Notes: generated by a model from the letters alone, not told the origin. A stretch of 64,000 nt of DNA from Sporodiniella umbellata (GCA_025677835.1 JAIXMR010000100.1:40476-104475); one strand, 5' to 3'. Positions 13,521 to 25,500 are shown, counted from the stretch's first letter. Numbers and translations are program-made.

Positions 13521-14372
13521 ATGTGACATACACTCTATTCTGATTTTAAATAAATAATACTTTCAAAACTATTCAATCTTTTAATATTTGACGATGAGCT
13601 ACAGAGCATTTGTTTACTATTTCAATGACTTTAGCTTGAATGATATTATATATCTACTATGTAAACACTATCAGAACAAGGGTTTCCAGCTACATCTCCG
13701 TCTGAAAGAGCATCAGCTTCGAATTTGATCATGGTTAATTACAAAGATAGTTTTATGGGTTGCTTGAAGCTTTCGAAAAAAAAAAACGATATGGCAATCG
13801 AAATATAAAATGTTTATAGATCTTCAGTGCTACCTCAATAAGCTACATCAAATCGTACAGCCAAGCTTTAGTTAATACTTTTTGTATTAAAATTAGAAAA
13901 GGCAGATGGTAGGATACATGCTTAAAAACAACCTGCCAACTATCATGTGTAGATATGTACTCAAATTTAGCTGATTTGGTTGGCTAAAGAGTAGATTACA
14001 CAACAAACTCTGTACATGCTTAGACTACTTAGACAACCTATTCAATTGATTATGAATGTGTGTTCTCAATGACATGCCAATGACAAAAGCAAACTCGCAC
14101 AGCAAAAAAAAAAAATGCTTTAAAAAGATAAGAATTTAATTTGAAGGGTATCAATACCCTTTTTTTCTTGGATTGATTCTGTACAAGAAATTTTAAGGTG
14201 AAAAACTTAGAAATGATGGCCTTACGGTATATTCGTTGTTATCACGAAGAGACCAACATATTTAGTAACAGTAAGAAGTATAAGATGTAAATGGTATCAC
14301 CCAGCGAGTGGTTTTTTTTTCTATGACATAACTTTTTTCTTTTTATTGTATTTTATATTTTTACGTTGCTTA
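13521..14372. other. Intergenic, no supported gene
   Basis: Convergent space between the CAP protein and the YEATS gene; AT-rich, no convincing ORF. Confidence 0.5.
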
Positions 14373-16779
14373 CTACTTTTTTTTACGGTTCGACTCCTCA
14401 CGCGATATTTTCTTTCGAGGGCTATCATCGCGATCGTCTCTAGAACGTTTTCGGATGACGTCTTCCCGATGGTATATTCTTCTAGGACTATCGCTCGTAT
14501 TAGATGATTCATTTCGGTATCTTGTACGAGATTCAGAATCGCGGCGAATGTCTAACTCACGGCGACGGTGTTCGATAGGCTTGGACGATGCAACAGATGA
14601 TGTCTCACTATGAGTGTCTTCATCAGTAAAATATTCAAGATCGCTTTCGTGGAAATAGGTTTGTTCTGTAAATGTTTCTCGTATTGGGTTTGTTCGGGTA
14701 TTAGGAATGTAAAAGCGTGTATTTTCCGCTTCAACCACATACCGGATGTCGTCAGTGAGATCCCATAAAGCCTGGATAAGCTGGGAGCTGAATGAATAGA
14801 GATTAAAACCTACGGCACCTACATTAGAAACTCAATTAGCTGATAGAACTATAAAAACCCGTGCTCACAATACCACTATTTTCAGTAAAAAATTGCATGT
14901 CGTCTGTCTCGTTGGCTACAATTAGTTCCTGCATTTCTGCTCTATCTCGTCCCCGTAAAATGGACAGTCTCCATGATAGTTGCGACATATTTATCTAAAC
15001 GGTTTCTAGTCAAAAAAAAAAAAAAAAAAAAAAAAAAGAATACCAATAAACAATATCAAAAATTGACTTACATTGGGTACATCCCATATAGCCTGTTGTT
15101 CAGTATTCACTTCATTCGAATGAATAAAGTGGATGTGGTTTATATCAAATGGGTGTCGTACAATATCGGATATCCGACGTGAAGACTGATTGCTATTAGT
15201 AATTGTAGAATTGTTATAATCGGGCGTAAGTGAGTTGGGAGCATGCGCTTCATGTAATTTGGATGATACATGTGGTGTAATTGAGTTTTTTGAGTGTTGT
15301 GTTGAATAAATATTAGACTGTAGTTTGGATGTCTCGGACGTTCGGCCAGACTTAGAGCTGGTCTCAATATTTTGAGTAGATTTAGATACGTTAGGAGAGG
15401 CATCTATGCTTCGTGAACGTTTGGAGCTTTCCGTAGCCCGTGGCGATTTGGATGCAACAGACGACTCTATAGTGAGGGAGTGTTTAAGAGGCGAAGATAC
15501 TCCAATGCTACGTGACGCTTTAAAGTTAGAGGGTGAGTCTCCATTACGAATGGGCTTCAGACTGGGCGATGGCTCCGCGCTACGTGAAGATTTTGAGCTG
15601 GAAGGCGATTCAACGTTGCGCACTGATTTAGGGCCAACTGATTCGATATTACGCGATGATTTAGGCGATGAAACAGTTGATTTTGAAGTAGCGCGACGCT
15701 GCTCAGAATCGCTGGGGCTTGCGTCACGTTTTCTGGCAACAGACGACTTGGATGAGCTGTCATACGATCTTGTATACTCCGAATGTCTTGGTGTAGGGTA
15801 TTTTAATTTAGATTTGCTAGACACAGAGGAAGAACGATTGGACAAAGCTTCACCCTCAGGAGAAAGAGGCACTTTTTTTGTCGAAGATGGTTTTTTGGCG
15901 GATATAGGTTTCTTAGGCATTCCTGTTTTCAGAGACGAATATGTGTCATCGGAAGACAAGGACGGAGAAGAATCTTGGCTACATATTGCTTTATTAGCTG
16001 GTACAGATTTGCTAGACAAAGGTGCTTCTTTTGAAGAGGTTGAAGACCTTCTAGGAGCGTGCGCTGATTTAAGAGGTGATGTATGAGAAGAATTGGCGGA
16101 TAGGGACGCGTGATTGGAAGATTGTTTAGTGCTTGAGGACGTATGCTTTACAGGTGAGGATGTTGTAGAAGACAATGAATTTCTAGGTGTAGGGCGCTGT
16201 GTTGGTTTAAGTGGTGTTCCGTTGTGTGACATACTATTTGTAGGTGAAGGGGGTTTCATAGAAAGTAAATGCACAAGCTCAGCAGAAGCATTTGGGAATT
16301 CAATCTTTTCCACAACAGAATAGTTTGACTGAGCAAAGTTTAAATCAAATACAATGATTTTGGGGGTAGCTAGATCTCCAGTGAAATGAAGAAGAGCCCG
16401 CAAGTCAAACTCGCCCCAGCCTTTTTCTTGTAAAAGATAGGGTTCTTTTTTTAGTACTACAATCAAAGCACATTAACGAATTAATCAATTGCAACAAAAC
16501 TTATATTTACTTCTTCGAGGACTATCAAACGTTGGGTGAAGAATATATTCTACGTGGTCTAAAATGAGAGACGACTTTCCTTTGACTTCCTTTCCCTCTT
16601 CTGTAGCAACTAAGGTAACCTGCCAGTTTCTCCATGGGTGACCGTCGCTGGATTGTGCATTAGCGCCTTTTATTATATTACTGAGACAAGAGATTTTGAA
16701 TTCCTGAAATACGCTCGTCTTTTTGTGTTTCTTTTTTTAATAAAGCGTTTTTGGTGGGTGGTTTAAAAGTACTTACCAT
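14373..16779 (-). CDS. YEATS-domain protein with C-terminal ANC1 homology domain (AF9/ENL-like)
   Basis: YEATS domains read acylated lysines on histone H3; AF9/ENL and yeast Taf14 link this to elongation, TFIID and remodellers. Five exons: 16779-16777, 16703-16511, 16456-15072, 14994-14874 and 14818-14373, giving 715 aa. The YEATS domain covers about residues 1-135 (GHPWRNWQVTLV, VEYILHPTFDSPRR, LQEKGWGEFDLRALLHF). Residues about 140-525 are a disordered Ser/Lys/Pro-rich stretch, like the Ser-rich middle of AF9. Residues about 528-600 form an ANC1-homology-like helical region (RGRDRAEMQELI, VGFNLYSFSSQLIQALWDL). The tail from about 600 is Arg/Asp/Ser-rich with RS-type repeats. The first exon holds only the ATG codon, followed directly by gtaagt; an upstream start cannot be excluded. 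The architecture is closer to AF9/ENL than to short Yaf9/GAS41 proteins. Confidence 0.85.
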
Positions 16780-17613
16780 TATACTTGTGGTATTTGTTAA
16801 GTTTTGTTGTGGAAATACCAAGCGAAAAGATATAAAAATTCTTTTGCAGCTATCTGTTTGCTCAAAATAATAGACTTAATGCAGAAATCAGCAAGGGAGA
16901 AGCAGCAATTGTAAGAAAAGAAGGAAAATGCCTGTCCCTTTTCAAGTTTACTGTTATTTTTTCATTTAAAAACCAGATCGTCATTTGAATTTAAATTTGG
17001 TCTCAAATAATCATTGTTTGCAACTTCAGTTGATTTGGATCACCTATCCTTGATTGTAAATAAAGAAGAAGAAAACAGATCTTCTTTTGTCACGGCCCTT
17101 TCGTTTAACCGTTCAGTCTATACACCATAAAGCAACAGAAAAAATTAATTGAGATCTATAGTAGAAACTTTCAGACGTTTATTTAAAGCGCCTGGTTGTG
17201 TAGAACAAAAGAATTAACTGTAACTTGTATTGCAGCTTTATTCTTCATCGTACTCGTTAGCAAGTGTTTAAGCCACAAAGCACGCCTTTCTTTTTATTGA
17301 TAGAAGTATAGTTATTTCCAATTTAGTTTTTCCGCCATTTATCTTTAAAAAACGCCAAACTCCATCGAACTTTTGAGCTCAAAAAACACATTCTTAAGGT
17401 AAACAATTACGTATAAGCCTTTTGATGCAGATTTTATGTCGAATCAAGTAGAGGATGGGGCTTATAGTGGGTGATACTATGGGCACGTTGCTAAAGTGTC
17501 CGTCCAACTGGTTTGTATTTAAAAGCAATCTCCAGCCAATCAAAATTAAACACCTCTTAATTGACTGTTAATTGACATTTATTTGCTCTTTGAACCCCCT
17601 TTGACTTTTCATT
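16780..17613. promoter_or_regulatory. Divergent intergenic region (YEATS / HUT1)
   Basis: 834 bases between divergent starts, AT-rich, with an agccaatcaa (CCAAT-like) element near 17534 on the HUT1 side. I see no ORF of note. Confidence 0.4.
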
Positions 17614-18728
17614 ATGCTTAGGTTTACTTTCTGCGTAATTGGAATCTATGCTTGCTTCCTTACTTGGGGAGTAGTTCAAGAGAGAGTCAGTACAACACCT
17701 TATGGAGACACACAGCCGCCTAGAAAATTCAAATACTTCATCGTCCTGAATCTAGTGCAATCAATTATTGCTGCTGTCGTTGCCTTCATCTATTTAAAGC
17801 TTAGTGGAAAAAACACAAATATTAAGCAGACTCCAAAAAGTTTATATGCAAAATATGTCCAAGTGGCCTTCTTTAACTGCATCGGATCGCCATTTGGGTA
17901 TGCAGCTTTGAAACATATTGACTATCCTACAATGATCCTTGGCAAATCTTGTAAGCTGGTTCCTGTGCTTTTCATGAATGTGCTTGTATATAGACGCAAG
18001 TTTGATTGGCACAAGTACGTTTGTGTTGCTTTAGTAACCCTTGGTGTTTCTATGTTTATGCTTTATCATGAAGTGGAAGGAACAAAAAAAGCAGCAGCTC
18101 AAAGCTCACTTTGGGGTCTCTTTTTACTTTGTACAAACCTAATGATAGATGGATTTACAAATGCTACACAAGATCAGGTATTTACAAAATACCGCGACTT
18201 GGTTAGCGGTCAACACATGATGTTTTATATGAATTTGTTTGCATCTCTTCTCTCTGGCTCTTATTTGATTTTGCATCCTTTTAACGATGAGCTACAACAA
18301 GCTTTCCTATTCTTTCACCAACACCCTGCAGTAATTCGCGATGTTTTTTTGTTTGGTCTTTGTGGAGCACTTGGACAATGTTTTATTTTTTACACACTTC
18401 AACGATATGGCAGTCTTCGATTGGTCACTGTTACAGTGACACGCAAATTGTTTACAATGCTTTTAAGTCTGTTTTGGTTTAACCACACCTTAACTTTAGG
18501 CCAGTGGGCTGGTGTTGTTTTAGTATTTGCAGGTATGTTACAAACAAAAGGGAGAGAGAGAGAGAGAGACATCTCTTAGCTTACAGTTCTTTTATTTTAG
18601 CGATTGGAACAGAGGCATACATAGGAAAGCAACAAAAATCAAAAATACAAACACCCTCCAGCCTTTTGAAAGAGTTCAATGTAAAACAAGCAATGAACGA
18701 AAAAAAAGCAGCCACTAAGTTGGCTTAA
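17614..18728 (+). CDS. HUT1: UDP-galactose/nucleotide-sugar transporter, SLC35B1/HUT1 family
   Basis: Multi-pass endoplasmic reticulum membrane transporter of the drug/metabolite superfamily. Yeast Hut1 is implicated in UDP-galactose transport, and animal SLC35B1 has been described as an ER ATP/ADP exchanger. Two exons, 17614-18532 and 18601-18728, give 348 aa. Diagnostic segments are the WGVVQERVSTTPYG start, CIGSPFGYAALKHIDYPTM, GKSCKLVPVLFMNVLVYRRKF, TNLMIDGFTNATQDQVF, GALGQCFIFYTLQRYGSL and TVTVTRKLFTMLLSLFWF. About ten hydrophobic segments are visible. The second exon starts in the last membrane helix (AIGTEAY) and adds a Lys-rich cytosolic tail. The intron carries a short GA microsatellite (18551-18568). 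The stop lies only 48 bases from the stop of the convergent AAA gene, so the 3' UTRs almost certainly overlap. Confidence 0.92.
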
Positions 18729-18776
18729 AGTATATACATTTTTCTTCATAAAATAACTAGACCCTTTTTTACATAC

Positions 18777-20879
18777 TCAAAAGGCTTTTCTAATGTGTGC
18801 CATCTCGACCTTGTAATATTTGTTAAAACCAAAAAAAAAAAAAAACCGGTTGATAGTTTACTCACCTTTGTATTGTTTACATTGTCTCTTAAACTGACCA
18901 TGGCAGCTTCTCTTAGCAGGCTGTCTAGTTTTGCGCCTTTTTTTCCAAAAAAAAAAAAAAGTAAGTCTTTTTTTTAAAAAAAAAGCTTCCTTTTGACGTA
19001 TTACCTGACCAGCCCGATGTTGTTTCAACCAACTCTTTCAGTTCCTCTTTGGTTAAGTCTATTGGCATTTTGGAGCATATACCCTTTATTATACTAAGGC
19101 GTTGCTATTCACAATTGTTAGCCACTCTGTACACTGTTTTGTTAAAACCTACTTCTACATTAGGTAGCGGCACATAGATACGTTCATCAAATCTCCCTGG
19201 TCTTAAAACAGCAGGGTCCATCGCTCCAATCCTATTTGTAGCTATTGATTGTGTTTAATATAACACTTTATATAAGAAAGAGGTTTTGTTTACCTCCAAC
19301 AATTAGCAAGTCAATCTGAGCAGTATTTTTTGCGCTTTTTGTAAAGAGCCCATCCATTTCTATTAGAAAATCGTTTAGTCCAATGATGGTTTCCCAGTTT
19401 GCTTTTACCAGTTAAAAAGCTAGTGACAATACGGTCGCTTGTATTTTCGCTAGATTGGCTTGTTCCTCTTTTAGGTAATAGCATATCAATCTAAGAAGCG
19501 GTCAACATTCAACTGAAAAAACCAGGATTACCTGATCAATAAACAATATACAAGGGGAGCTTGCTCGTGCTTGAGAAAACAATTTAGCCATAGCTTTTTC
19601 AGATTCGCCAACGATCTTTGACCGTATTTGCGAACTTTCGGCTAATACAAAATTTACACCCGTTTCAGAAGCCAAAGCAGAACAAAGCATTGTCTTTCCT
19701 ACTCCTGTTGGACCGTGAAGCAATATACCTTTTGGAGGATCAATGCCCATGTCGAGATACATTTCAGGATTTTCAAAGGGCTGAATAACACACGTCTTGA
19801 GCTCATGTATGATGTCTTCAAGTCCATAGATATCAGAGAACCTAACTGACGGTATTTTGGATCCAAACTCGCTGAGACCAGAAGGTTTTACTACAGCCAA
19901 AGCTTGTATAAAATGAGATAGGCGTAAAGGCTCTTCGTTTTCGATAACGCACATCACAGCTTGAGTACAAACACTTTGCAAGTCGCTTGGTGTATATCCA
20001 TGTGTTATCTTAGATATCTTTTCTATCGTTAGGTCTTTTTCTTCTAAACTTTCAAATGGTAAGGCTATACAAAAAAAAAAGCAAGATTGAGTACATGCTT
20101 CTCTTTTAAAAGAAACACAAACATATACAACTGTACCTTTTGTTACGATCTTTAGTATTTCGTGTCTTTGGTGAGGTCTCTTGATTGACAATTCTTGTAA
20201 TATATCCAACCTCCCGGATCTCAGAAATCTAGGATCTATCTCATGCAATCTACTAGTTGTCGCTGTATCGTTGTATTAGTAACTCTTTTTTTTTTAAGCT
20301 GAAACAATCCTTCTATTACCCAGTATAAACACATTATGTTCCGATTGGTCTATCAGTTGAGTAAGAATAGATAAAATTCGGATGTCCAAACTGCTTTTTC
20401 TAGATGACCATTTTCCTGCAATGATATCGATTTCGTCTAAAACAAGTATACACATATCGTGACTTTTTGATTGCTCAAAAAAGTTTGTTAGCTCCAGTTC
20501 ACTGGCTCCTTCCTCTACAGATCGCTTAATGAGGTTCAGTTACTCTTTGGATTCAGTGTTTACTTTTTACCTGCCTGAAATATGTCAGAGCAATTCAATA
20601 CATAGTACGGAACTCCGGAGTGTTCTAAAATTTGTGCATTAGTATTTTTTGTACTAATGTAGAGCTTTGGTTGTTTTAATGGCATTCACTTGTGATTGAA
20701 ACGGCTAAAGCTGTCTTTCCTGATCCAGGTTTGCCATAGAGAACAGCTCCTTTCGATCGAGGTAAAGTGGATAGAGCAGGTTTGGTCTGATTAGCTATAA
20801 TGTTTTTTAAAATGTTTTCAATGTCGCGTTTGTAGCCGCCGATTTCACTCGCAACGTTCTCAGTCCATTCCGCTGACAT
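18777..20879 (-). CDS. Two-domain AAA ATPase, AFG2B/SPATA5L1-like
   Basis: Eleven exons: 20879-20690, 20624-20571, 20514-20320, 20262-20137, 20064-19532, 19490-19409, 19359-19294, 19241-19159, 19104-19005, 18936-18866 and 18809-18777, giving 510 aa. Domain 1 has Walker A GKPGSGKT (49-56), Walker B LVLDEID (D108, E109) and an SRH with RSGRLD. Domain 2 has Walker A GPTGVGKT (306-313), the [15 protein letters not shown] stretch typical of the AFG2/CDC48 type, and arginine fingers in LRPGRFD. AFG2-family ATPases act in cytosolic maturation of pre-60S ribosomal particles; this role is inferred. Two oddities: there is no N-terminal substrate-binding domain (relatives are about 750 aa), and domain 2 Walker B reads DQID instead of DEID. 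Closest alternatives are PEX1-type or AFG2A; the QARASSP motif and D2 layout favour AFG2B. Confidence 0.8.
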
Positions 20880-21609
20880 GCTTCAAAAAGAAAAAGAATA
20901 GACAATGCGATTAGAAAGTCACAATTTTCTGATAAGGATTCCTTTTTTTTTTTTTTTTTTTTGGGTTATCTGTACTCTGGTCATTTTAGAAACACTTTTG
21001 TTTCAACTTGGACGTTTGTTATCTGACTATTTAAAGCTAGCCTCAAGAGTAAGGCACTAATTTTTGATACAGTTTTGTTCCGCGTCAATATTTTCAAAAG
21101 TAATTGAAGTACAAACACTCTTCGAACACATCAAACCCCATTCCTAGCGTCCTTAGTAACAAATATTTCCAACGCATTTTTGTCTTATGTACTTGGCGTT
21201 TTAAGCACACTCAATTTTTACATAAGTAGAAGAACATGTGAATTTTTCAATGTCTGTTTTCCGTTTTCTAGTAAGAAAATGAAATAGCTTCAAAGGCCAC
21301 TTTATAAAATACGAAAGGAAAAAGAACAAGCTAGCCCTGAAGTCATTTTCTCAAAACACAGCCAATGTGCTTTTAAAGGGTGATCCGCCGCTCTGTATCT
21401 GTGGTTTATATTGACAGACTTTATTTTCGTTCAATTTAAACATTTTGCTAATACAACGATAACATAAAGGAGATATACTACCGACCGACCATCCGATAAT
21501 TTCACTTGGGAGTACATTTACTGTTTTAAAAAACAAAAGAAAATTAAAATGAATAAAGACTTTATAAAACGAAGAAAAAATGGGGATAGAGATAATGTAT
21601 AGACGGAAA
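20880..21609. other. Intergenic between AAA gene and GATA factor
   Basis: AT-rich with a poly-T run at about 20941-20962. A short minus-strand ORF at 21351-21536 has no motifs and is not called. Confidence 0.45.
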
Positions 21610-22296
21610 CTATGTACGTGATGGGGAGTGTGGGTATTTAAATGGAAATGAGGATGCGGTTTGGCTAGTGCTTGATGAAGGATAGAGTGGCGGAATAGTT
21701 TCCGATATGGAAGGTATTTTCTTTCTTTCGTTTGAAGACATACCGAGCATCATAAGAGACATAATCACTTCTGTTTTTTCGCGATGCACATCTCTGTGCG
21801 CAAGTGATGCAATCGATTCAACAATTTTAAGTAGCTCCTTTGATTTCGATAGCAAGTGTGTGACCTGTTCAAGTTCCTTTTCCAGTGATTCCCGTCTTTT
21901 TTCCAAGACGCTTTGGAAATTGGCTGGATCAAACACCATGTTCGATATAATCGAGGAAAGCGACTCTGTCTGGGATACGGATGGTTTTAGGAACGATTTG
22001 AGAGCGGAAAAAACAGTGGATTCAGCCTGTGGATCAGAACCGCATGACCGTCTTTTACTCTGTCCGTGAACATTAAACCGTTTACGTCTTTTGATCGTAG
22101 TCTTTTTCATGGCTACTGGTCTTTGAACATGATGAAGCTTGTAGTAGAGCCCACATGCGTTGCATATTGGATTACCAGAGTCATCTCTTCTCCAGAGCGG
22201 TGTTGCTAATGTCTCGCAATTATGACATTTAATAGCGGGGGGCTGAGACCATGGATTGCATACTGAGTGATTTTTGTCGTCAGCTTCGATTTGCAT
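21610..22296 (-). CDS. GATA zinc-finger transcription factor with coiled coil (Dal80/AreB-like)
   Basis: Single exon, 228 aa. One GATA finger lies near the N-terminus (about 24-48) as C-X2-C-X17-C-X2-[32 protein letters not shown]. It is followed by the basic tail [10 protein letters not shown] that contacts DNA. A leucine/charged coiled coil follows at about 125-155 ([25 protein letters not shown]), then a Ser/Pro tail. A single finger near the N-terminus plus a leucine-zipper-like coil is the layout of the nitrogen regulators Dal80/Gzf3 (yeast) and AreB (Aspergillus), which repress or tune GATA activators as dimers. That role is inference by architecture. Upstream there is a dense cluster of GATA sites, suggesting auto- or cross-regulation. 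The X17 loop fits class IVa fungal GATA fingers. Confidence 0.88.
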   Translation of the reverse strand: MQIEADDKNHSVCNPWSQPPAIKCHNCETLATPLWRRDDSGNPICNACGLYYKLHHVQRPVAMKKTTIKRRKRFNVHGQSKRRSCGSDPQAESTVFSALKSFLKPSVSQTESLSSIISNMVFDPANFQSVLEKRRESLEKELEQVTHLLSKSKELLKIVESIASLAHRDVHREKTEVIMSLMMLGMSSNERKKIPSISETIPPLYPSSSTSQTASSFPFKYPHSPSRT

Positions 22297-22363
22297 GTTG
22301 CTATGTTATATTTTGTGTAAAGAAAAAGGAAAAAGGGAAAAAAAGGGTTGACGTGCTTTTTAT

Positions 22364-22520
22364 GTAGATACCCGATTTTTCTAAAGATAGAAAGATATGC
22401 TGTAAAGGATGATAAGATATACTACTGTTATCAACAAATATCCGGAGTATGTTTGCGCTTGATAAAAAGTGACACCATAAACAAGAAATATTGTCATTGC
22501 TTATCTTTATTATTTTGTAC
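22364..22520. promoter_or_regulatory. Cluster of GATA sites upstream of the GATA-factor gene
   Basis: Within about 160 bases there are many GATA/TATC cores, including aaagatag, agatatgc, tgataagatat, ttatcaac, ttgataaa and cttatctt. Several have the WGATAR/HGATAR form bound by fungal GATA factors. They lie 70-225 bases before the start at 22296. Binding is inferred. Confidence 0.5.
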
Positions 22521-24712
22521 GTGAGACTATCAACACTAAGCTAGAAATATATAACCAAAATCTGTTATCACGCTGCCCCATATAAAAGATTTCAAGCCAA
22601 AAAAAAAAAACAAAGCCTTGTTGTATCTAATACTATGTATCTTAAAGTTATGAAGTTACTCCTTATAAGCCAAAGCGTGTGAAAATAAGATTCGCCTCAC
22701 GTAGGACAAAAAGAAAACTTCGCTATGACTTTCAAGGAGAAAAATACCATAAACAGCAAATTTTGTCACTTTTAAAAAAACTGTAAAAAAAATAGAAAAA
22801 TTTTTTATGGCACTGAACCAGACATGTCCCTAGGACCTATACTTTTTCATTCGAAAGGGATATCTGCTATATCGGCCTGGAAATAAAGTCTGTAATATTT
22901 CAAGTTGAATTTCCCATGTCTTGCGAGACATTATATAACGAAGAGTTTTGAGAAGATCTTTGACAATACTGTGGAACAGAAAAATAATTAAGGGACGCGC
23001 TATAGTATGAAAATACTATGTACTTGTTCCTTATTCGCCGATTTGCTGCATGGTATGAACTATATAATCTTTTATTATAGATATTTAATGAGAAGACATA
23101 AATGAGTAGCCTGAAACCTCTTGTACTGCTCTTGTAATCGTTTTTTATTAACACAGATAATACGCATACACGCTAATGATAGCACTAGACAAGGTTTGAC
23201 TTTACAAATATTGAGAAATGCGACTTTACTAGCCATTTATACACATACCGTTTTTGCCACCAAGGTATTATAAGTAAAAATTAAGCAAATATGAAACTTT
23301 TGATCGCATTTCGTCTACACAGCAGCCGTTCCGACTCAAAGACATAGTAGTAATTTTTTTATTTTATTTCAGCGTTAGCTATCTCAAGTACGAACACTAC
23401 AGAGTGGCGCTCAAAGCTAAAATTTATCTGAAAGTCTGAATACACCATATACTATGACAAACATCACGAACTCCTACTGTGATAAAAAGGCAACATCATA
23501 ACCTCATATTTGGCTAACTTTTGCGGCTAACAATATTTTTTTTGTGTGTTCTACATTTACAGCTGTGCAATAGTATGTTTTCTTTGTTACTCTCTCTTTT
23601 AATATAATCATAATCGATTTGAGTAATAGCATATATATAAAAAAAAGCCATCAGCCCTAAAACAGTTGAAAAAACAAGTTTTCTGTCGTTTTTCGCTCGA
23701 AACATAGCGTTATACGTATCCTTCATTAAAAACTACATGTGAAAAAACATAGAACTTCAAAAAAAAAAAAAAAACGCTAAATGTAAGTCTAGATGTCTAC
23801 TTATCCCCAACTTAACAAAGAATACCTGATGATCTATCAATATTTGAAATACATATAGGCGCTCAGCCCAAAACGGCAAACAAATAAATTTTGAAAGATC
23901 AAGAATTGGGGACTAAAAGTTTTTCTTATTTCTTTTTTAAAAAAAAAGACAGAAGAAGAGAGATGAACAACCATAGCAAAATAACTCTTTATTTTTTTAA
24001 AGAACTTTTAGCGCAATTGACCTAAACTATTGGCAAAATATACAAGGCTTTATTTTAAAGCAAAGCCATCGCTATATCAGTTACAATATTTTGTAAACAA
24101 AAAATAAATCAAAAATATATAAAACTGTAGAAAAAACTATTAAGAATAATGTGATAAAATGGAATATTCAATTTGAGGCTTTAGCCCAAGTATTTTTTTA
24201 TTCCCTAAATATTGTATAGCGGCTACTATCCAAGCATATTTGAAAACACTATAGAGTATATAGTGCGGTTTTGTAGGGTGTAATGAAGCCCTTGTCATAT
24301 AAAAAAATGGCCCCAAAAATAAGACAGTTATAATAAATGACTAACAACTTGTGCAGTCGTTCGTTTGCCACTGGTATTTATTCGCTTCCTTTGTTTTTTT
24401 TTTGTGGAGCAAGATTCAGAAAAGAGGCAAATTTGAAAAGGCTGAAAAGTCTTAACAGTAATTTCCATATGCGCTCTTTCCTAATAAAAACGTTCACATA
24501 GACACTAGCTCAAAAAAGCTTCATTAAAACACAGAACCCAACAGTGTTTCATATACAATCCTAAAATAAAATAAGATTAATAGCTCTGAGCTTGTATAGA
24601 ATTGTTTATTGTTGCTCGTAAATTATTCATTTAGTAGTATTGGTTCTATATTATATTTATTTCCTGGAGATTCTTTATTGGTAAGGCTGAAGCATCTGTT
24701 TCTCTTGTTAAT
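22521..24712. other. Intergenic, no supported gene
   Basis: About 2.2 kb of AT-rich sequence. A 70-codon minus-strand ORF at 23514-23726 has one hydrophobic segment but no family I recognise; I do not call it. Confidence 0.45.
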
Positions 24713-25500
24713 TCAACCTCTCGTAAACCAAAGTTGAGTGATAGTTATAGCTATTACGGAGATTCCCATAACCAAAAAAGATATTTTCAAACTTTCAGCG
24801 CTATCTTCTTCAGGCTTTGGATACACTCCAAGCGAGGGCGAAACGCCTTTGCTAAAAGGATTATTCGGGGGTGGCGGTTCTAAAAAATAAAACAGAAGCA
24901 CCTCAACATATGAAACTTTATGTTTTAATGTTGATTCAAACAATACCTGAAGTCGCTTTCAATACTCTTAAGTTGCCAGACTTACAATGGAAAGGCGCAT
25001 CGCCCAAAATCATGTAATCTTTTTCGTTTTTTTAGTAAAGAAAGTTAGCCAGGTTTTTTTTTACCAAAAAAAAGAAGAAAAAAAAAGAAAGGAATGAAAA
25101 GCACTCAAAACATACATGCGTTTGAAGGAGTGAGATTCCAAGGAAGATCAATTGTAGCCTTATTGGGATTAGTGAGCACGTCGGAAGCAACCTTGATTGG
25201 TGTCTGATCCCCATCAGACTGAACAAAATAAATGTTTTCGAACTGCTCGGTATGTGAGTTAGACCTAACCACGTTTTATGTAAGTTTCTATATGTGACAC
25301 TTTCAAATTACTTTACCATTGAATTTTTAACTTTTCCCCAGCTGTCACAATTGTGTTACCAATCGGATTTATAACTAACAATTTTTGTTGGTAAATGTAC
25401 TCATTGTATTCTATGGCTTACCTATACAATCTTCATCAACATCGTTAATAAGTGCATGTGATACGCTTACCAAAATTCCCAGAAAAAACAGTACTTTCAT
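24713..25500 (-). CDS. Kre9/Knh1-like secreted or cell-surface protein
   Basis: Five exons: 25500-25422, 25374-25317, 25264-25116, 25018-24947 and 24879-24713, giving 174 aa. It opens with a signal peptide (MKVLFFLGILVSVSHA). A single Ig-like Kre9/Knh domain follows, of the Ser-Thr-rich GPI-anchored membrane family: INPIGNTIVTAGEKLKIQW, then an IYFVQSDGD strand, a TIDLPWNL strand and YMILGDAPFHCKSGNL. After a short Pro-rich stretch (EPPPPNNPF) there is a C-terminal hydrophobic segment (ISFLVMGISVIAITIT) with only a few residues after it, which could be a GPI-addition signal or a true membrane anchor. Proteins of this family take part in fungal wall glucan assembly or decorate the surface; the exact role is unknown. 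All splice phases agree. Confidence 0.75.

Noticed and set aside
14383..14400. tRNA B-box-like sequence ggttcgactcc
   Set aside because: The flanks do not pair as a T-arm or acceptor stem, and it lies in the coding tail of the YEATS gene.
15406..16086. 226-codon plus-strand ORF rich in Asp/Glu/Leu/Ser
   Set aside because: Antisense of the Ser/Lys-rich middle exon of the YEATS gene; the acidic, low-complexity composition is what that strand is forced to give.
20650..20689. Alternative acceptor at 20654 for intron 1 of the AAA gene
   Set aside because: It leads to a stop within nine codons; the acceptor at 20625 gives [12 protein letters not shown] in phase.
23514..23726. 70-codon minus-strand ORF with one predicted membrane segment
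   Set aside because: Cannot be told from chance in T-rich DNA; no motif or intron support. It would need expression or conservation data.
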